Assembly: GCF_003096275.1 (NCBI RefSeq)
Contig: NZ_QENQ01000001.1
Location: 398,034 to 462,033 of the forward strand
Direction: 5' to 3'
DNA from: Sphingomonas pokkalii
GTDB taxonomy: Bacteria; Pseudomonadota; Alphaproteobacteria; Sphingomonadales; Sphingomonadaceae
Length of the DNA stretch: 64,000 bases
Part shown: in pieces, positions 45,901 through 55,311 of the stretch
Numbering within the stretch: position 1 is the first letter of the stretch
Layout: each line of letters opens with the position of its first letter
Made by a program: the position numbers and the translations under genes
The notes under the pieces: model-generated
The model's input: the letters and a program-made list of their open reading frames with translations, nothing else
What the model was told of the DNA's origin: nothing
The model's database searches: none

Positions 45901-46722
45901 ATGAAGACGGTCAAGGTCGGTGCTCTCGAAATCGCCAATGACAAGCCGTTCGTGCTCGTCGCCGGCCCTTGCGCGATGGAAAGCCGCGAACACGCCTTCT
46001 ACATGGCCGAGGCGCTGACCACGCTGTGCGCCGATCTGGGCATCGGCTTCATCTACAAGAGTTCGTTCGACAAGGGGAACCGCACTTCGATCGATGCACC
46101 GCGCGGCATCGGCATGGCCGCGGCGCTGCAGGTGTTCGCCGATCTCAAGGCGAAGTTCGGCTGCCCGGTGCTGACCGATGTCCATGATGCCGGCCAGTGC
46201 GCACCGGTGGCCGAGGCGGTCGACGTGCTTCAGATTCCCGCCTTCCTCTGCCGCCAGACCGACCTGCTCGTCGCCGCCGCGCAGACGGGACGTGCGATCA
46301 ACGTCAAGAAGGGCCAGTTCCTCGCGCCCTGGGACATGCAGAACGTCGCCAAGAAGCTCGCAGCCTCGGGCAACGAGAACATCATCCTGTGCGAACGCGG
46401 CGCAAGCTTCGGTTACAACACGCTGGTGAGCGACATGCGGTCGCTGCCGATCATGGCGCAGACCGGCTATCCGGTGATGTTCGATGCCACCCATTCGGTG
46501 CAGCAGCCGGGCGGGCAGGGCACCAGCTCGGGCGGCCAGCGCGAATTCGTGCCGGCGCTCGCCCGTGCCGCCGTGGCGGTAGGCGTTGCGGCCGTGTTCA
46601 TCGAAACCCATGAAACGCCGGATACCGCCCCCAGCGACGGCCCCAACATGGTGCCGCTTGCCGAAATGCCGGCGCTGCTGGCTCGGCTGAAGGCGTTCGA
46701 CGCCCTCGCCAAGACAGCCTGA
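45901..46722 (+). CDS. kdsA: 3-deoxy-8-phosphooctulonate synthase (KdsA)
   Basis: Condenses arabinose-5-phosphate with phosphoenolpyruvate to Kdo-8-phosphate. VAGPCAMESREHAFYMAE, FIYKSSFDKGNRTS and FDATHSVQQPGGQG are diagnostic. The N in the metal position versus C is not decided here (GPCAMES keeps the family cysteine). 273 residues from ATG at 45901, with AAGGA upstream. Last gene of the four-gene cluster and one base from the convergent holA stop. Confidence 0.93.
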   Translation: MKTVKVGALEIANDKPFVLVAGPCAMESREHAFYMAEALTTLCADLGIGFIYKSSFDKGNRTSIDAPRGIGMAAALQVFADLKAKFGCPVLTDVHDAGQCAPVAEAVDVLQIPAFLCRQTDLLVAAAQTGRAINVKKGQFLAPWDMQNVAKKLAASGNENIILCERGASFGYNTLVSDMRSLPIMAQTGYPVMFDATHSVQQPGGQGTSSGGQREFVPALARAAVAVGVAAVFIETHETPDTAPSDGPNMVPLAEMPALLARLKAFDALAKTA

Positions 46723-46723
46723 T

Positions 46724-47746
46724 CTAGCCTTTTCCTCGTGCCGCCGCACGGGCGATGGCGACGCATTCGACTTCCGCGAGCAATTCCCCGGCACTGCCGC
46801 TGTGCATCATGGCTCGTTCGGCCTGGCGTACCCGCTCGATCGCCCGTGCGATCTGTGGGGCAGACCAGCGGCGCAGCGCGCGGCCGATGGCGGGACGTTC
46901 CTTGAAGAACACCCGGTGCCGCTCCATCGCATCGTCGACGCTGGCACCCTGGTCCATCTCGGCGCGCAGCTCGGCCAGCGTCATCAGCCGGCGGACCAGC
47001 TGGCGCAGCAGCGGAATCGCCGAGCCGCCGCCTTCGCCGAGCTTGGCCAGCTCCTCGCCGACTTCGGCCACGCGCCCGTCGAGGATCGCCTCGATCGCGC
47101 CGAACAGCTCGCCTTCGCCCAGGTCTGCGCCGATCGCGTCGAGCGCGGCGCCATCGGCATCACGCGGATGTTCGGGATCGGCGTCGAGGAACAGCGCCAG
47201 CTTCTCGATCTCGCGGGTCAGCACCGCGCGATCACCCGCCGAGGCCAGCGCCAGCCGGTGCGGCACGTCGCCGGTCAGCCGCAGGCCGTGCTCGCGCGCG
47301 ATCGTACCGGCCAGTTGCGCTGCGCCTGCGCCTTCGGGAACGTAGCAGGCAAAAGCCATCGCGGTGGGCGCGGCGATCGCAGCCTTCACCAACTTGCCGC
47401 TCGCCTTCAGGTTCGGGCCGATCGCCACCACCGGATTGCCGGCGCGCTCTGCACCGAGCAGCAGCGCCACCGCCTCGGCCGCGCCTTCGTCGATGCCCTG
47501 CACCCGGATGTAGCGCGCACCGCCGAACAGCGAGAGCGATGCCGCCTCATCGGCCAGCAGCCCCGGCTGGTCGCGCAGCGCCTTCATGTCGATATCGATC
47601 CGCTCGGCCTCCGGCCCCAGCGCCTTGCCCAGCCGCGCGGCGAGATCGGCGGCACCTGCTTCATCGGGGCCGTGGAGCAGATAAAGCCGGGTATCGGGCT
47701 TCGGTGCCTCTACCGCTGCACGGATCTGGCCGGCATTGGCCTTCAT
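46724..47746 (-). CDS. holA: DNA polymerase III delta subunit
   Basis: Clamp-loader subunit that opens the beta clamp. The 340 residues match HolA: TRLYLLHGPDEAGAADLAAR, then LSLFGGARYIRVQGI, ending with the C-terminal helical domain (SAPQIARAIERVRQAERAMM). There is no Walker A, as expected for delta. ATG at 47746 overlaps the lptE stop by four bases. In many alphaproteobacteria holA is convergent with and adjacent to parB; here they are 22 kb apart. Confidence 0.92.
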   Translation of the reverse strand: MKANAGQIRAAVEAPKPDTRLYLLHGPDEAGAADLAARLGKALGPEAERIDIDMKALRDQPGLLADEAASLSLFGGARYIRVQGIDEGAAEAVALLLGAERAGNPVVAIGPNLKASGKLVKAAIAAPTAMAFACYVPEGAGAAQLAGTIAREHGLRLTGDVPHRLALASAGDRAVLTREIEKLALFLDADPEHPRDADGAALDAIGADLGEGELFGAIEAILDGRVAEVGEELAKLGEGGGSAIPLLRQLVRRLMTLAELRAEMDQGASVDDAMERHRVFFKERPAIGRALRRWSAPQIARAIERVRQAERAMMHSGSAGELLAEVECVAIARAAARGKG

Positions 47747-48249
47747 TGTGCCGGCGGGGTGCCGCCGTTGCGCACATAGCGGGCGATGCGGGCGACGATC
47801 TGGTCCGCGACGATGCCCGAAAGGCGCTCCAGCGCGGTCTTTTCGGCGGCGATCGTCGCATATTCCGAACCCACTACGTCGATGCCTGCATCCGATCCGG
47901 CGGTAGCGTCGAGCACGACCTGGCCGTTGCGCACATCGACCAGCTGGTACCGCGCGCGCAGCGTCCGCCGCTCACGGGACACCGAGTCATCGCGCCGTAC
48001 GCCGAGACCGATGATCTGGTCGTCCAGCTTCACGTCGAGCCGATAGACGGCAGGCGCTCCGCGATGATCGAGCCGGTCCTTGAGCGCGTTGGTGACCAGC
48101 CAGCCGGACTGCCCTTCGATCGGCGCGACGTCGACCGCCGCCAGCGTGGAAGCGACCACACCGCCGCTGCCCCCCTGATACATCGGATGCAGCCCGCACG
48201 CAGACAGCGCGAGGGCGAGGGGGGCGAGCAGGGCGACGGACTTGTTCAT
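47743..48249 (-). CDS. lptE: LPS-assembly lipoprotein LptE
   Basis: Outer-membrane lipoprotein that plugs the LptD barrel. A signal peptide with lipobox ([14 protein letters not shown]) places the modified cysteine at residue 18; GLHPMYQGG is the alphaproteobacterial LptE hallmark, and the domain follows ([20 protein letters not shown]). 168 residues. Its retention is notable because Sphingomonas species are known for glycosphingolipids in place of LPS. Overlaps leuS and holA by four bases. Confidence 0.88.
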   Translation of the reverse strand: MNKSVALLAPLALALSACGLHPMYQGGSGGVVASTLAAVDVAPIEGQSGWLVTNALKDRLDHRGAPAVYRLDVKLDDQIIGLGVRRDDSVSRERRTLRARYQLVDVRNGQVVLDATAGSDAGIDVVGSEYATIAAEKTALERLSGIVADQIVARIARYVRNGGTPPAQ

Positions 48250-50807
48250 GCGACGATGTTCACCAATCGATCGGGCACCACGATGATCTTGCGCGGTGCG
48301 TTGCCTTCGAGCAGCCGAACGATCTTGTCCGACGCAAGTGCCGCGGCCTCGACGACGTCTTTGGCCGCGCCCTTCGGCATCACCAGCGTGTCGCGCAGCT
48401 TGCCGTTGACCTGCACCGCGATCGTGACCTCGTCGTCGACCAGCAGCGCCGGATCGACCGCCGGCCATGCGGCATCGGCGATCATGCCGGTCTCGCCCAT
48501 CGCGGCCCAGGCTTCCTCCGCGATGTGCGGCACCATCGGCGCCACGACGCGGACCAGCGTGCGGATCGCGGCGGTGCGCGAGGCGGAGGGCTTGGCCTTC
48601 TCGATCGCCGCGGTCAGCTCATAGAGCTTGGCGACGGCCTTGTTGAAGGTCAGCGCCTCGATGTCCTCGGCCACGCCGGCGATGGTGCGATGCAGCTTGC
48701 GGTCGAGATCCTTGTCCTCGCCCTCTGCTGCCTCCAGCCCGTCGAACAGCCGCCACAGCCGCTGGACAAAGCGCCAAGCGCCTTCGATGCCGTTCTCGCT
48801 CCACTCCAGATCGCGCTCGGGCGGGCTGTCAGACAGCATGAACCAGCGCACCGCGTCCGCGCCATATTGGTCCACGATCGGTTCGGGATCGACCGTGTTC
48901 TTCTTCGACTTGGACATTTTTTCGATGCGGCCGACGGTTACTGGGTCGTTTGTTCCTTTGACGAACAGCCCGTCGTCACGACGATCCAGTTCTTCGGGAG
49001 AAACCCAATATTGCTCTGTCATCTGGTGGCGAGGTTCATAGCCGTCCAGATCTTCAGCCGTATAGACGTGATCGGCTCGATACGTCTCGTGCGTCACCAT
49101 GCCTTGCGTGAACAGGCCCGCGAACGGCTCGGCCACGTCGATGCGGCCGATATGGCGCAGCGCGCGGGTGAAGAATCGCGCATAGAGCAGGTGCAGGATC
49201 GCATGCTCGACGCCGCCGATATACTGGCCGACCGGCAGCCACTGCTCGGCCACCGCCTTGTCGAACGGCTTGTCGGAGGGCTGGCTGGCGAAGCGGAGGA
49301 AATACCAGCTCGAATCGACGAAGGTGTCGAGCGTGTCGGTCTCGCGCCGCGCGGGCTTGCCGCATTTCGGGCAGTCGACATGCTTCCAGGTCGGGTGGCG
49401 GTCCAGCGGGTTGCCGGGGACGTCGAACGACACGTCCTCGGGCAGCGTGACCGGCAGCTGGTCCTTCGGCACGCCGACCGGGCCGCAATCCTCGCAATGG
49501 ATGATCGGGATCGGGGTGCCCCAGTAACGCTGGCGGCTGACGCCCCAGTCGCGCAGGCGCCAGACGGTGCTGCCCGTGCCCCAGCCGCCTTCCTCGGCGC
49601 GGCGGATCACTTCGCGCTTGGCGTCGACCACGTCGAGGCCGTCGAGGAAGTGCGAGTTCACCAGCGTGCCGGGGCCGGTATAGGCCTCGGTGCCGTCGAA
49701 CTTGGGGTCGGCCTTGTCGCCTTCGGAGACGACGCGGCGGATTTCGAGGCCGTACTTGGACGCGAACTCGAAATCGCGCTGGTCATGCGCCGGCACGCCG
49801 AACACGGCGCCGGTGCCATAGTCCATCAGCACGAAGTTCGCGATATAGACCGGCACCTGCCAGCTCTCGTCGAACGGATGCTGTGCGGTGAGCCCGGTGT
49901 TCCAGCCGAGCTTTTCCTGCGTCTCCAGCTCGGCGGCGGTGGTGCCGCCCTGCTTGCAGCGCTCGATGAACGCCTGGACTTCCGGATTCCCGGCGGCGAG
50001 GCCCTGCGCGATCGGATGGTCCGCCGCGATCGCGACGAAGCTCGCGCCGAAGATCGTGTCCGGCCGCGTGGTGTAGACGGTCAGCCCTTCGCCGTTGGAC
50101 AACTCCCACGTGAACTGCAGGCCTTCCGACTTGCCGATCCAGTTTTCCTGCATCAGCTTCACCTTGTCCGGCCAATGCTCGAGGCCCTTCAGCCCTTCGA
50201 GCAGGTCGTCGGCGAAATCGGTGATCTTGAGGAACCACTGGTTGAGCTTGCGCCGCTCGACCAACGCGCCCGAACGCCAGCCGCGCCCGTCGATCACCTG
50301 CTCGTTGGCGAGCACGGTCATGTCGACCGGGTCCCAGTTGACCGCGCTTTCCTTGCGGTAGACCAGCCCGGCTTCGTACAGGTCGAGGAACAGCGCCTGT
50401 TCCTGGCCGTAATAATCGGGCTCGCAGGTGGCGATCTCGCGCGTCCAGTCGAGCGCGAAGCCGAGGCGCTTGAGCTGCGCCTTCATCGTCGCGATGTTCT
50501 GACGGGTCCAGGCGCCGGGATGGACCTTCTTTTCCATCGCGGCATTTTCGGCGGGCATGCCGAAGGCGTCCCAGCCCATCGGATGGAGCACTTCCATGCC
50601 CTTCATCCGGCGGAAGCGCGCCAGCACGTCGCCCATCGTGTAGTTGCGCACATGGCCCATATGGATGCGCCCCGAAGGATAGGGGAACATCTCGAGCACA
50701 TAGGACTTGGGCTTGGGCGAATCGTCGCGGGCGGCGAAGGTGCGGTTTTCCTCCCACGCCTTCTGCCACGCCGCGTCCGCCTTCAAGGGATTGAAGCGAG
50801 ACGCCAT
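48246..50807 (-). CDS. leuS: Leucyl-tRNA synthetase
   Basis: Class I synthetase charging tRNA-Leu. The HIGH-type motif is [16 protein letters not shown] near residue 50, the editing domain (CP1) spans about 220-420, and [13 protein letters not shown] is the catalytic loop near 620. The C-terminal domain ends [10 protein letters not shown]. 853 residues. ATG at 50807 ([15 protein letters not shown]) is preferred over the longer frame. Middle of the DUF3576-leuS-lptE-holA operon. Confidence 0.97.
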   Translation of the reverse strand: MASRFNPLKADAAWQKAWEENRTFAARDDSPKPKSYVLEMFPYPSGRIHMGHVRNYTMGDVLARFRRMKGMEVLHPMGWDAFGMPAENAAMEKKVHPGAWTRQNIATMKAQLKRLGFALDWTREIATCEPDYYGQEQALFLDLYEAGLVYRKESAVNWDPVDMTVLANEQVIDGRGWRSGALVERRKLNQWFLKITDFADDLLEGLKGLEHWPDKVKLMQENWIGKSEGLQFTWELSNGEGLTVYTTRPDTIFGASFVAIAADHPIAQGLAAGNPEVQAFIERCKQGGTTAAELETQEKLGWNTGLTAQHPFDESWQVPVYIANFVLMDYGTGAVFGVPAHDQRDFEFASKYGLEIRRVVSEGDKADPKFDGTEAYTGPGTLVNSHFLDGLDVVDAKREVIRRAEEGGWGTGSTVWRLRDWGVSRQRYWGTPIPIIHCEDCGPVGVPKDQLPVTLPEDVSFDVPGNPLDRHPTWKHVDCPKCGKPARRETDTLDTFVDSSWYFLRFASQPSDKPFDKAVAEQWLPVGQYIGGVEHAILHLLYARFFTRALRHIGRIDVAEPFAGLFTQGMVTHETYRADHVYTAEDLDGYEPRHQMTEQYWVSPEELDRRDDGLFVKGTNDPVTVGRIEKMSKSKKNTVDPEPIVDQYGADAVRWFMLSDSPPERDLEWSENGIEGAWRFVQRLWRLFDGLEAAEGEDKDLDRKLHRTIAGVAEDIEALTFNKAVAKLYELTAAIEKAKPSASRTAAIRTLVRVVAPMVPHIAEEAWAAMGETGMIADAAWPAVDPALLVDDEVTIAVQVNGKLRDTLVMPKGAAKDVVEAAALASDKIVRLLEGNAPRKIIVVPDRLVNIVA

Positions 50808-50820
50808 ATTGGGATTCCGA

Positions 50821-51258
50821 TTAGTTGGTGGCGACGGCCGCGCGGCGCAGGTCGCGTGCACGGGTCAGGATGATGTCCTCGAGCTTCTGGACGGTGGCGG
50901 CCTGTACGGGTGCCGAGACCCAGGCGCCGCTGCGATTGACTTCGCGCAGCGCCGCGACCCGCAGCGCATCGGCGCGCAGATCCTGGTCGAGCACGGTCAC
51001 CGTCACCTTCATCCGCTCGGTCGGGACGTTGGGGTTCACATACCAGTCGGTGACGATCACGCCGCCGTTCGAATCGGTCTGGAGCAGCGGCATGAAGCTC
51101 AGCGTGTCCAGCGTGGCGCGCCACAGATAGGCGTTGACGCCGATCGTCGTCACCTTCGATGCCGCCAGGTCCGCGTTCACGCCCTTCTTGTGGTGGCTGC
51201 AGGCGGAGGCGGAAACAGCGAGCGACCCCAGGATCGCAAAGCGCAACAGGCGGTTCAT
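50821..51258 (-). CDS. DUF3576 lipoprotein
   Basis: Small exported protein of the alphaproteobacterial DUF3576 family, function unknown. ATG at 51258 gives [20 protein letters not shown], a lipoprotein signal peptide with the cysteine at residue 20. Family signatures: [19 protein letters not shown] and [13 protein letters not shown]. It is habitually the gene before leuS in this class. Confidence 0.88.
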   Translation of the reverse strand: MNRLLRFAILGSLAVSASACSHHKKGVNADLAASKVTTIGVNAYLWRATLDTLSFMPLLQTDSNGGVIVTDWYVNPNVPTERMKVTVTVLDQDLRADALRVAALREVNRSGAWVSAPVQAATVQKLEDIILTRARDLRRAAVATN

Positions 51259-51464
51259 GGACGTCGTACTTCCTACCGGGCAAGGGATGAGTGCGAGCAT
51301 CTATAGGGTGTGATGTGGCGGGAGCAAGGCGCGACGCGACGGGCGACCTTGGCCGATTCGGCTCGAATCTGTGGGTCTGTTGCAACACCTGCCGGAAAAT
51401 TGCTGCCACCGGTGGAACGTTGGCTTCGTTTCATGGTACGGGCCTCCATAAGAGAGGAATGCAG

Positions 51465-52193
51465 ATGCGTTTGGTTCGCTGGATGACGGGACTTGGGGTG
51501 GGGGCGCTTTGCGTCGCCGGCCTCGCCGTGTCTCCAGCGCTCCAGGCCCAGGAACGAGACCGCCTGGCAAGGGCAGCCGTTCGTACCATCCCGCTGTCGC
51601 TGAATGGCGTCGGCGGGTTCACCCCGGCTGCGGCCGATCCCAAGCTGGCCGCAGCGCTGGCCCGTAGCGGCATTTCCGATTCGGGCTTCCGCTTCACGCC
51701 GGCCGATTCGCGCTCCGGCGTCGATCGTCCGCTCACGGTCGCGGTCCGCGCCCGTTCGAACCGTGCGGTCGATGTGGATAGCCGCATTGCCGCCGCAAAG
51801 CCGAGCGCCGTCAACCTGACGCCGATCGCGTATAATCTTGGCGTGTCGGTGGGCTGGCGCCGTGTTGCCCTGTCGGGCGATGTCACGCATGTCGATCTGG
51901 TTGACCAGCCCGGCAGCCGTGAGCGCAAGGAAGTCGGCCTCAGCTATAGCGGCAAGCGCTTGAGCGGCCGCATATCGGCGGCGGAAGATCGTCCGCTGGT
52001 CGACACGCCGGTGCTGATCGGCGACAAGTCCAGCTATGCGCTCGATCTCAGCAGCTCCTATTCGGTATCGCGCAACCTCGCGCTTACCGCGGGCGTGCGG
52101 TATAAGAACGAGCGTGACCGCCTGCCGCAGCTGACCAACGACAGCCGTCGCGAAAGCCAGGCCATCTATATCGGCACCGCCTTCCGGTTCTGA
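51465..52193 (+). CDS. Putative outer-membrane beta-barrel protein, unrecognised family
   Basis: No family recognised. A 242-residue exported protein: signal peptide ending SPALQAQ at about residue 25, then alternating polar/hydrophobic strands (YNLGVSVGWRRVALSGDVTHVDL, first 20 residues of which show the pattern), ending IYIGTAFRF with the terminal phenylalanine typical of outer-membrane barrels. ATG at 51465 has AGAGG seven bases upstream; ATG at 51459 is also possible. Divergent from the leuS operon, convergent with the thiE-like gene. Confidence 0.65.
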   Translation: MRLVRWMTGLGVGALCVAGLAVSPALQAQERDRLARAAVRTIPLSLNGVGGFTPAAADPKLAAALARSGISDSGFRFTPADSRSGVDRPLTVAVRARSNRAVDVDSRIAAAKPSAVNLTPIAYNLGVSVGWRRVALSGDVTHVDLVDQPGSRERKEVGLSYSGKRLSGRISAAEDRPLVDTPVLIGDKSSYALDLSSSYSVSRNLALTAGVRYKNERDRLPQLTNDSRRESQAIYIGTAFRF

Positions 52194-52201
52194 TCGGTTG
52201 G

Positions 52202-52726
52202 TCAGGCGGGCGCCCATGCGTCGATCGCCGCCCATCCATATACTCCGAACGATGTGAGGCGATGGGCCCGCTGTGGGTTCATGCCGCCCAGCGCGATCAC
52301 CGGTACCGACAGGCCCCGGATCAACATTGCGAATCGGATCGGCCCCAACGCGGGCGCACCGGGATGCGAGCGCGTCGGGAACACCGGCGAGACGAGCAGG
52401 GCATCGGCCCCCGCGCGGATCGCGGCGATAGCCTCGCGCCGGGAATGGACCGGCCAGGTGGTGAGTCCGCGTCCGCGCCGGCCATGCGTGCCGGCTTCGC
52501 CGCGCATCGGCGCAGCGCCCGCGCGGAGCAGCACCAGCCGCCGCCGCCGCGCGATCGTGGCGATCCGGGCGAACAGCGCGCGGCGCGCGGCGCTCGGCAG
52601 CTGGTAATGGCGGAAGATCACCCCGCTACCGCGCGGCAGCCGCGCCAGCGCCTCCCATAGCCGATCGCCGAGTCGCGGGTCGGTCATCAGCCACAGCTTT
52701 GGGATTGGGGGGTGGCGATTGGGCAT
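52202..52726 (-). CDS. Thiamine-phosphate-synthase-like (TMP-TENI fold) protein
   Basis: TIM-barrel protein of the ThiE/TenI superfamily: PKLWLMTDPRLGD at the start, DALLVSPVFPTRSHPGAPALG in the phosphate-binding part and VIALGGMNPQRAHRL at the end. At 174 residues it is shorter than standard ThiE (about 210) and lacks an obvious complete pyrophosphate-binding set, so it may be a thiazole tautomerase or a salvage variant, not the main thiamine phosphate synthase. Divergent from yggS, 22 bases away. Confidence 0.75.
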   Translation of the reverse strand: MPNRHPPIPKLWLMTDPRLGDRLWEALARLPRGSGVIFRHYQLPSAARRALFARIATIARRRRLVLLRAGAAPMRGEAGTHGRRGRGLTTWPVHSRREAIAAIRAGADALLVSPVFPTRSHPGAPALGPIRFAMLIRGLSVPVIALGGMNPQRAHRLTSFGVYGWAAIDAWAPA

Positions 52727-52748
52727 GTCCGTGCCTATAGCCCGCCCT

Positions 52749-53417
52749 ATGCTTCAAGACGATGCCAGCCAGCGGCTCGCCGCGGTGCAGACCGCGATTC
52801 TCCGCGCCGCCAAGATCGCCGGCCGCAAGCCCGACGCCATCACCCTTATCGCCGTTTCCAAGACGCACGACGCCGCGACGATCCAGCCGCTGATCGCTGC
52901 CGGCCAGCGCGTTTTCGGCGAGAACCGGGTGCAGGAAGCGCAGGGCAAATGGCCGCAGCTGCGCGAGGCGACGCCGGGCATCGAGCTCCATCTCGTCGGC
53001 CAGCTCCAGTCGAACAAGGCCGAGGAGGCCGTGGCGCTGTTCGATGCGATCCACGGCGTCGACCGGTCTTCGCTGGTCACGGCGCTCGCCAAGGCGATGG
53101 ACAAGGCCGATCGCCGTCCTGCCTGCTTCCTCCAGGTCAATATCGGCGACGAACCGCAAAAGGGCGGCTGCCCGGTAGCAGATGTGCCCGCACTGCTCGC
53201 CGAGGCGCGTGCGGCCAACCTGCCGGTTGCCGGCCTGATGTGCGTGCCGCCGGCGGGGCTGGAGGCCGCCCCCTATTTCGCGCTGCTAGCCAAGCTGGCA
53301 GGCGAGCAGGGGCTCGACGGGCTCAGCATGGGTATGTCGAGCGATTTCGAGACGGCGGTGACGCTCGGCGCCACCCATGTCCGCGTCGGCACGGCGCTGT
53401 TCGGAGATCGCGCATGA
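52749..53417 (+). CDS. YggS family pyridoxal-phosphate homeostasis protein
   Basis: Single-domain PLP-binding protein that buffers pyridoxal phosphate. The Schiff-base lysine is in LIAVSKTHDAAT; FGENRVQEAQGKW, HLVGQLQSNKAEEAV and GLSMGMSSDFETAV are signatures. 222 residues from ATG at 52749. It overlaps the HAD gene by four bases. Confidence 0.93.
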   Translation: MLQDDASQRLAAVQTAILRAAKIAGRKPDAITLIAVSKTHDAATIQPLIAAGQRVFGENRVQEAQGKWPQLREATPGIELHLVGQLQSNKAEEAVALFDAIHGVDRSSLVTALAKAMDKADRRPACFLQVNIGDEPQKGGCPVADVPALLAEARAANLPVAGLMCVPPAGLEAAPYFALLAKLAGEQGLDGLSMGMSSDFETAVTLGATHVRVGTALFGDRA

Positions 53418-54112
53418 ACGAACTTTCGCGGATTCCAGCCATGCTCTCGGTACGCTTCGACGCAATCCTGTTCGATTTCGACGGGGTGCTGCTGGAAAGC
53501 GAATATGCCGGCAACAAGCATGTCGCTGACTATCTGACCAGCATCGGCCACCCGACCACGCCCGAACATTCGATGGCGCATTTCATGGGGCTGGCGGGGC
53601 ATGATTTCCTGGCAGCCATCGAGCGCTGGATCGGCCGCACGGTGCCCGACGATTTCCACACCGCCCGCGCCGAGGAAGACGCGCGGGTGCTGGAAGAGGG
53701 GTTGCCGGCGGTAGCGGGGGCGCTCCGCTTCCTCGAAAGCCTGCCCGCCGATCTGCCCAAGGCGATCGCCTCGTCGAGCCCCACGCATTGGCTCGACACC
53801 CATCTCCGCCATCTGGGCGTGCGCGACCTGTTCGGCGACAAGCTGTTCAGCGGTCGCGAGCATGTGGTGCGCGGCAAGCCGGCGCCCGACCTCTATCTCC
53901 ACGCCGCCGCGGCGCTGGGCGTGCCGATCGAGCGTTGCGTGATCCTCGAGGATTCGCCGGTGGGGGTGACGGGCGCGGTTGCCTCGGGCGCGACGGTAAT
54001 CGGCCTGTGCGCGGGCGCCCACTGCGCGGCGGACCATGGCGAGCGCCTGCGGGCGCTGGGCGTGCAGCACATCGCCCACGATTTCGACGAGGTCGCCCGG
54101 CTGATCGCATAA
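53414..54112 (+). CDS. HAD family phosphatase (beta-phosphoglucomutase-like)
   Basis: HAD-superfamily hydrolase. Motif I is ILFDFDGVLLESE, with the nucleophile aspartate; motif II is AIASSSPTHW, motif III the lysine in RGKPAPDLY and motif IV ILEDSPVGVTGA. The helical cap suggests the phosphatase/phosphomutase subclass acting on sugar phosphates; substrate not predictable. 232 residues. Translationally coupled to yggS. Confidence 0.88.
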   Translation: MNELSRIPAMLSVRFDAILFDFDGVLLESEYAGNKHVADYLTSIGHPTTPEHSMAHFMGLAGHDFLAAIERWIGRTVPDDFHTARAEEDARVLEEGLPAVAGALRFLESLPADLPKAIASSSPTHWLDTHLRHLGVRDLFGDKLFSGREHVVRGKPAPDLYLHAAAALGVPIERCVILEDSPVGVTGAVASGATVIGLCAGAHCAADHGERLRALGVQHIAHDFDEVARLIA

Positions 54113-54143
54113 CCGCTCCTACCAGGCGTTAAAGCTGAGCGTA

Positions 54144-54241
54144 TCCTCCCCCGCCAGGGGGAGGTGGCCCGCGCCAGCGGGTCGGAGGGGGAGGATGCCA
54201 GAACGGCAGCCGTCGTGCTGCCTCCCCCTGGCGGGGGAGGA
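54144..54241. repeat. Intergenic inverted repeat between HAD and ribA genes
   Basis: A 21-base arm at 54144-54164 (TCCTCCCCCGCCAGGGGGAGG) is repeated as its exact reverse complement at 54221-54241, about 56 bases apart; each arm is itself nearly palindromic. It fills the gap between two convergent genes, so it may also serve as their terminator. This GGGGGAGG-type element is probably dispersed in the genome. Confidence 0.75.
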
Positions 54242-54252
54242 TTCGGCAGGCC

Positions 54253-55311
54253 TTAAAACTCGTGCCCCGTCCGATCCCGCTTGGTCGCCAGGTACCGCGC
54301 GTTGTGCGGGTTCGCCGGCAGCACATGCGGCACGCGTTCGGCCACGTCCACGCCCGCCGCGCGCAGCGTCTCCACCTTTTGCGGGTTGTTGGTGAGCAGC
54401 CGGATGCGCGGCTGGCCCAGCAGGGTCAGCATCCGCGCCGCCACCCGGAAGTTGCGCGCGTCGATCGCGAAGCCCAGCCTTGTGTTCGCATCGACCGTGT
54501 CGAAGCCCTGGTCCTGCAGCGCATAGGCGCGCAGTTTGTTGATCAGGCCGATGCCGCGGCCTTCCTGGCGCAGATAGAGCAGGATGCCCCAGCCGCTCTT
54601 CGAAATCTCCGCGACCGCCGCCTTGAGCTGGGGTCCGCAATCGCATTTCAGGCTGCCGAGCATGTCGCCGGTCAGGCATTCGCTATGGAGGCGTACCAGG
54701 GGTGCCTCGCCGTTCGGCTGGCCGATCAGCAGCGCGATATGCTCGCCGGGCATCTCGTCGGTACGGAAGGCGACGATCTCGGCATCCTCGGCGGCTTCCA
54801 CCGGCAGCCGGGCACGGCCGACGATGCGCAGGCGATCGGCATCCTCGTGGGCGTCGATATCGGCAAGCGTGATCGAATCTTCCGACTCGCCTTCGAGCAC
54901 GAAGAAGGCCGGCAGCATCCCGGCAATGCGCGCCAGCCGCAGCGCTGCCGCAGCGGCATCGGCCTGCACCACCGGAATCGCGCGGAAGGGCCCCTTGAGC
55001 GGCGTCGCGAGGTCGAACTGCGGGTCGGCCAGCGCCGTCGCCGCGTCGAAGTCGAGCCAGTCCACCCGCTCGATCAGCACCGGTGCATCGGGCGTCGCCG
55101 CGTCGCGCTGGTTGGCGAGCTTCAGCGTCGCTGCGCGCCCTGCGGAAAGCAGCACAGGGGCCGTGCCTGCGGAGTCGAATGCCGCCAGCCGTTCGCCGTC
55201 GCCGGTTTCGACCGCCAGCAACCGAAGCGTGCCGCCTGTGCCCCGGATCGCGATCGGCCAGCCGCGGCGCAGGGCATCCACGGCATGGGCGGCGGCGCGC
55301 GGGTTGCTCAA
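54253..55311 (-). CDS. ribA: GTP cyclohydrolase II
   Basis: First step of riboflavin synthesis from GTP. The C-terminal 200 residues carry the zinc cysteines in HSECLTGDMLGSLKCDCG (C...C-x-C), YLRQEGRGIGL and LLTNNPQKVETL. The N-terminal 150 residues resemble a degenerate DHBP-synthase-like domain. Start TTG at 55311, whose TTGA overlaps the xth stop by four bases, is preferred; no ATG lies nearby in frame except inside xth. 352 residues. Confidence 0.9.
   Translation of the reverse strand: MSNPRAAAHAVDALRRGWPIAIRGTGGTLRLLAVETGDGERLAAFDSAGTAPVLLSAGRAATLKLANQRDAATPDAPVLIERVDWLDFDAATALADPQFDLATPLKGPFRAIPVVQADAAAAALRLARIAGMLPAFFVLEGESEDSITLADIDAHEDADRLRIVGRARLPVEAAEDAEIVAFRTDEMPGEHIALLIGQPNGEAPLVRLHSECLTGDMLGSLKCDCGPQLKAAVAEISKSGWGILLYLRQEGRGIGLINKLRAYALQDQGFDTVDANTRLGFAIDARNFRVAARMLTLLGQPRIRLLTNNPQKVETLRAAGVDVAERVPHVLPANPHNARYLATKRDRTGHEF

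Noticed and set aside
48525..50873. 782-residue plus-strand frame opposite leuS
   Set aside because: Shadow of leuS, which has complete synthetase motifs.
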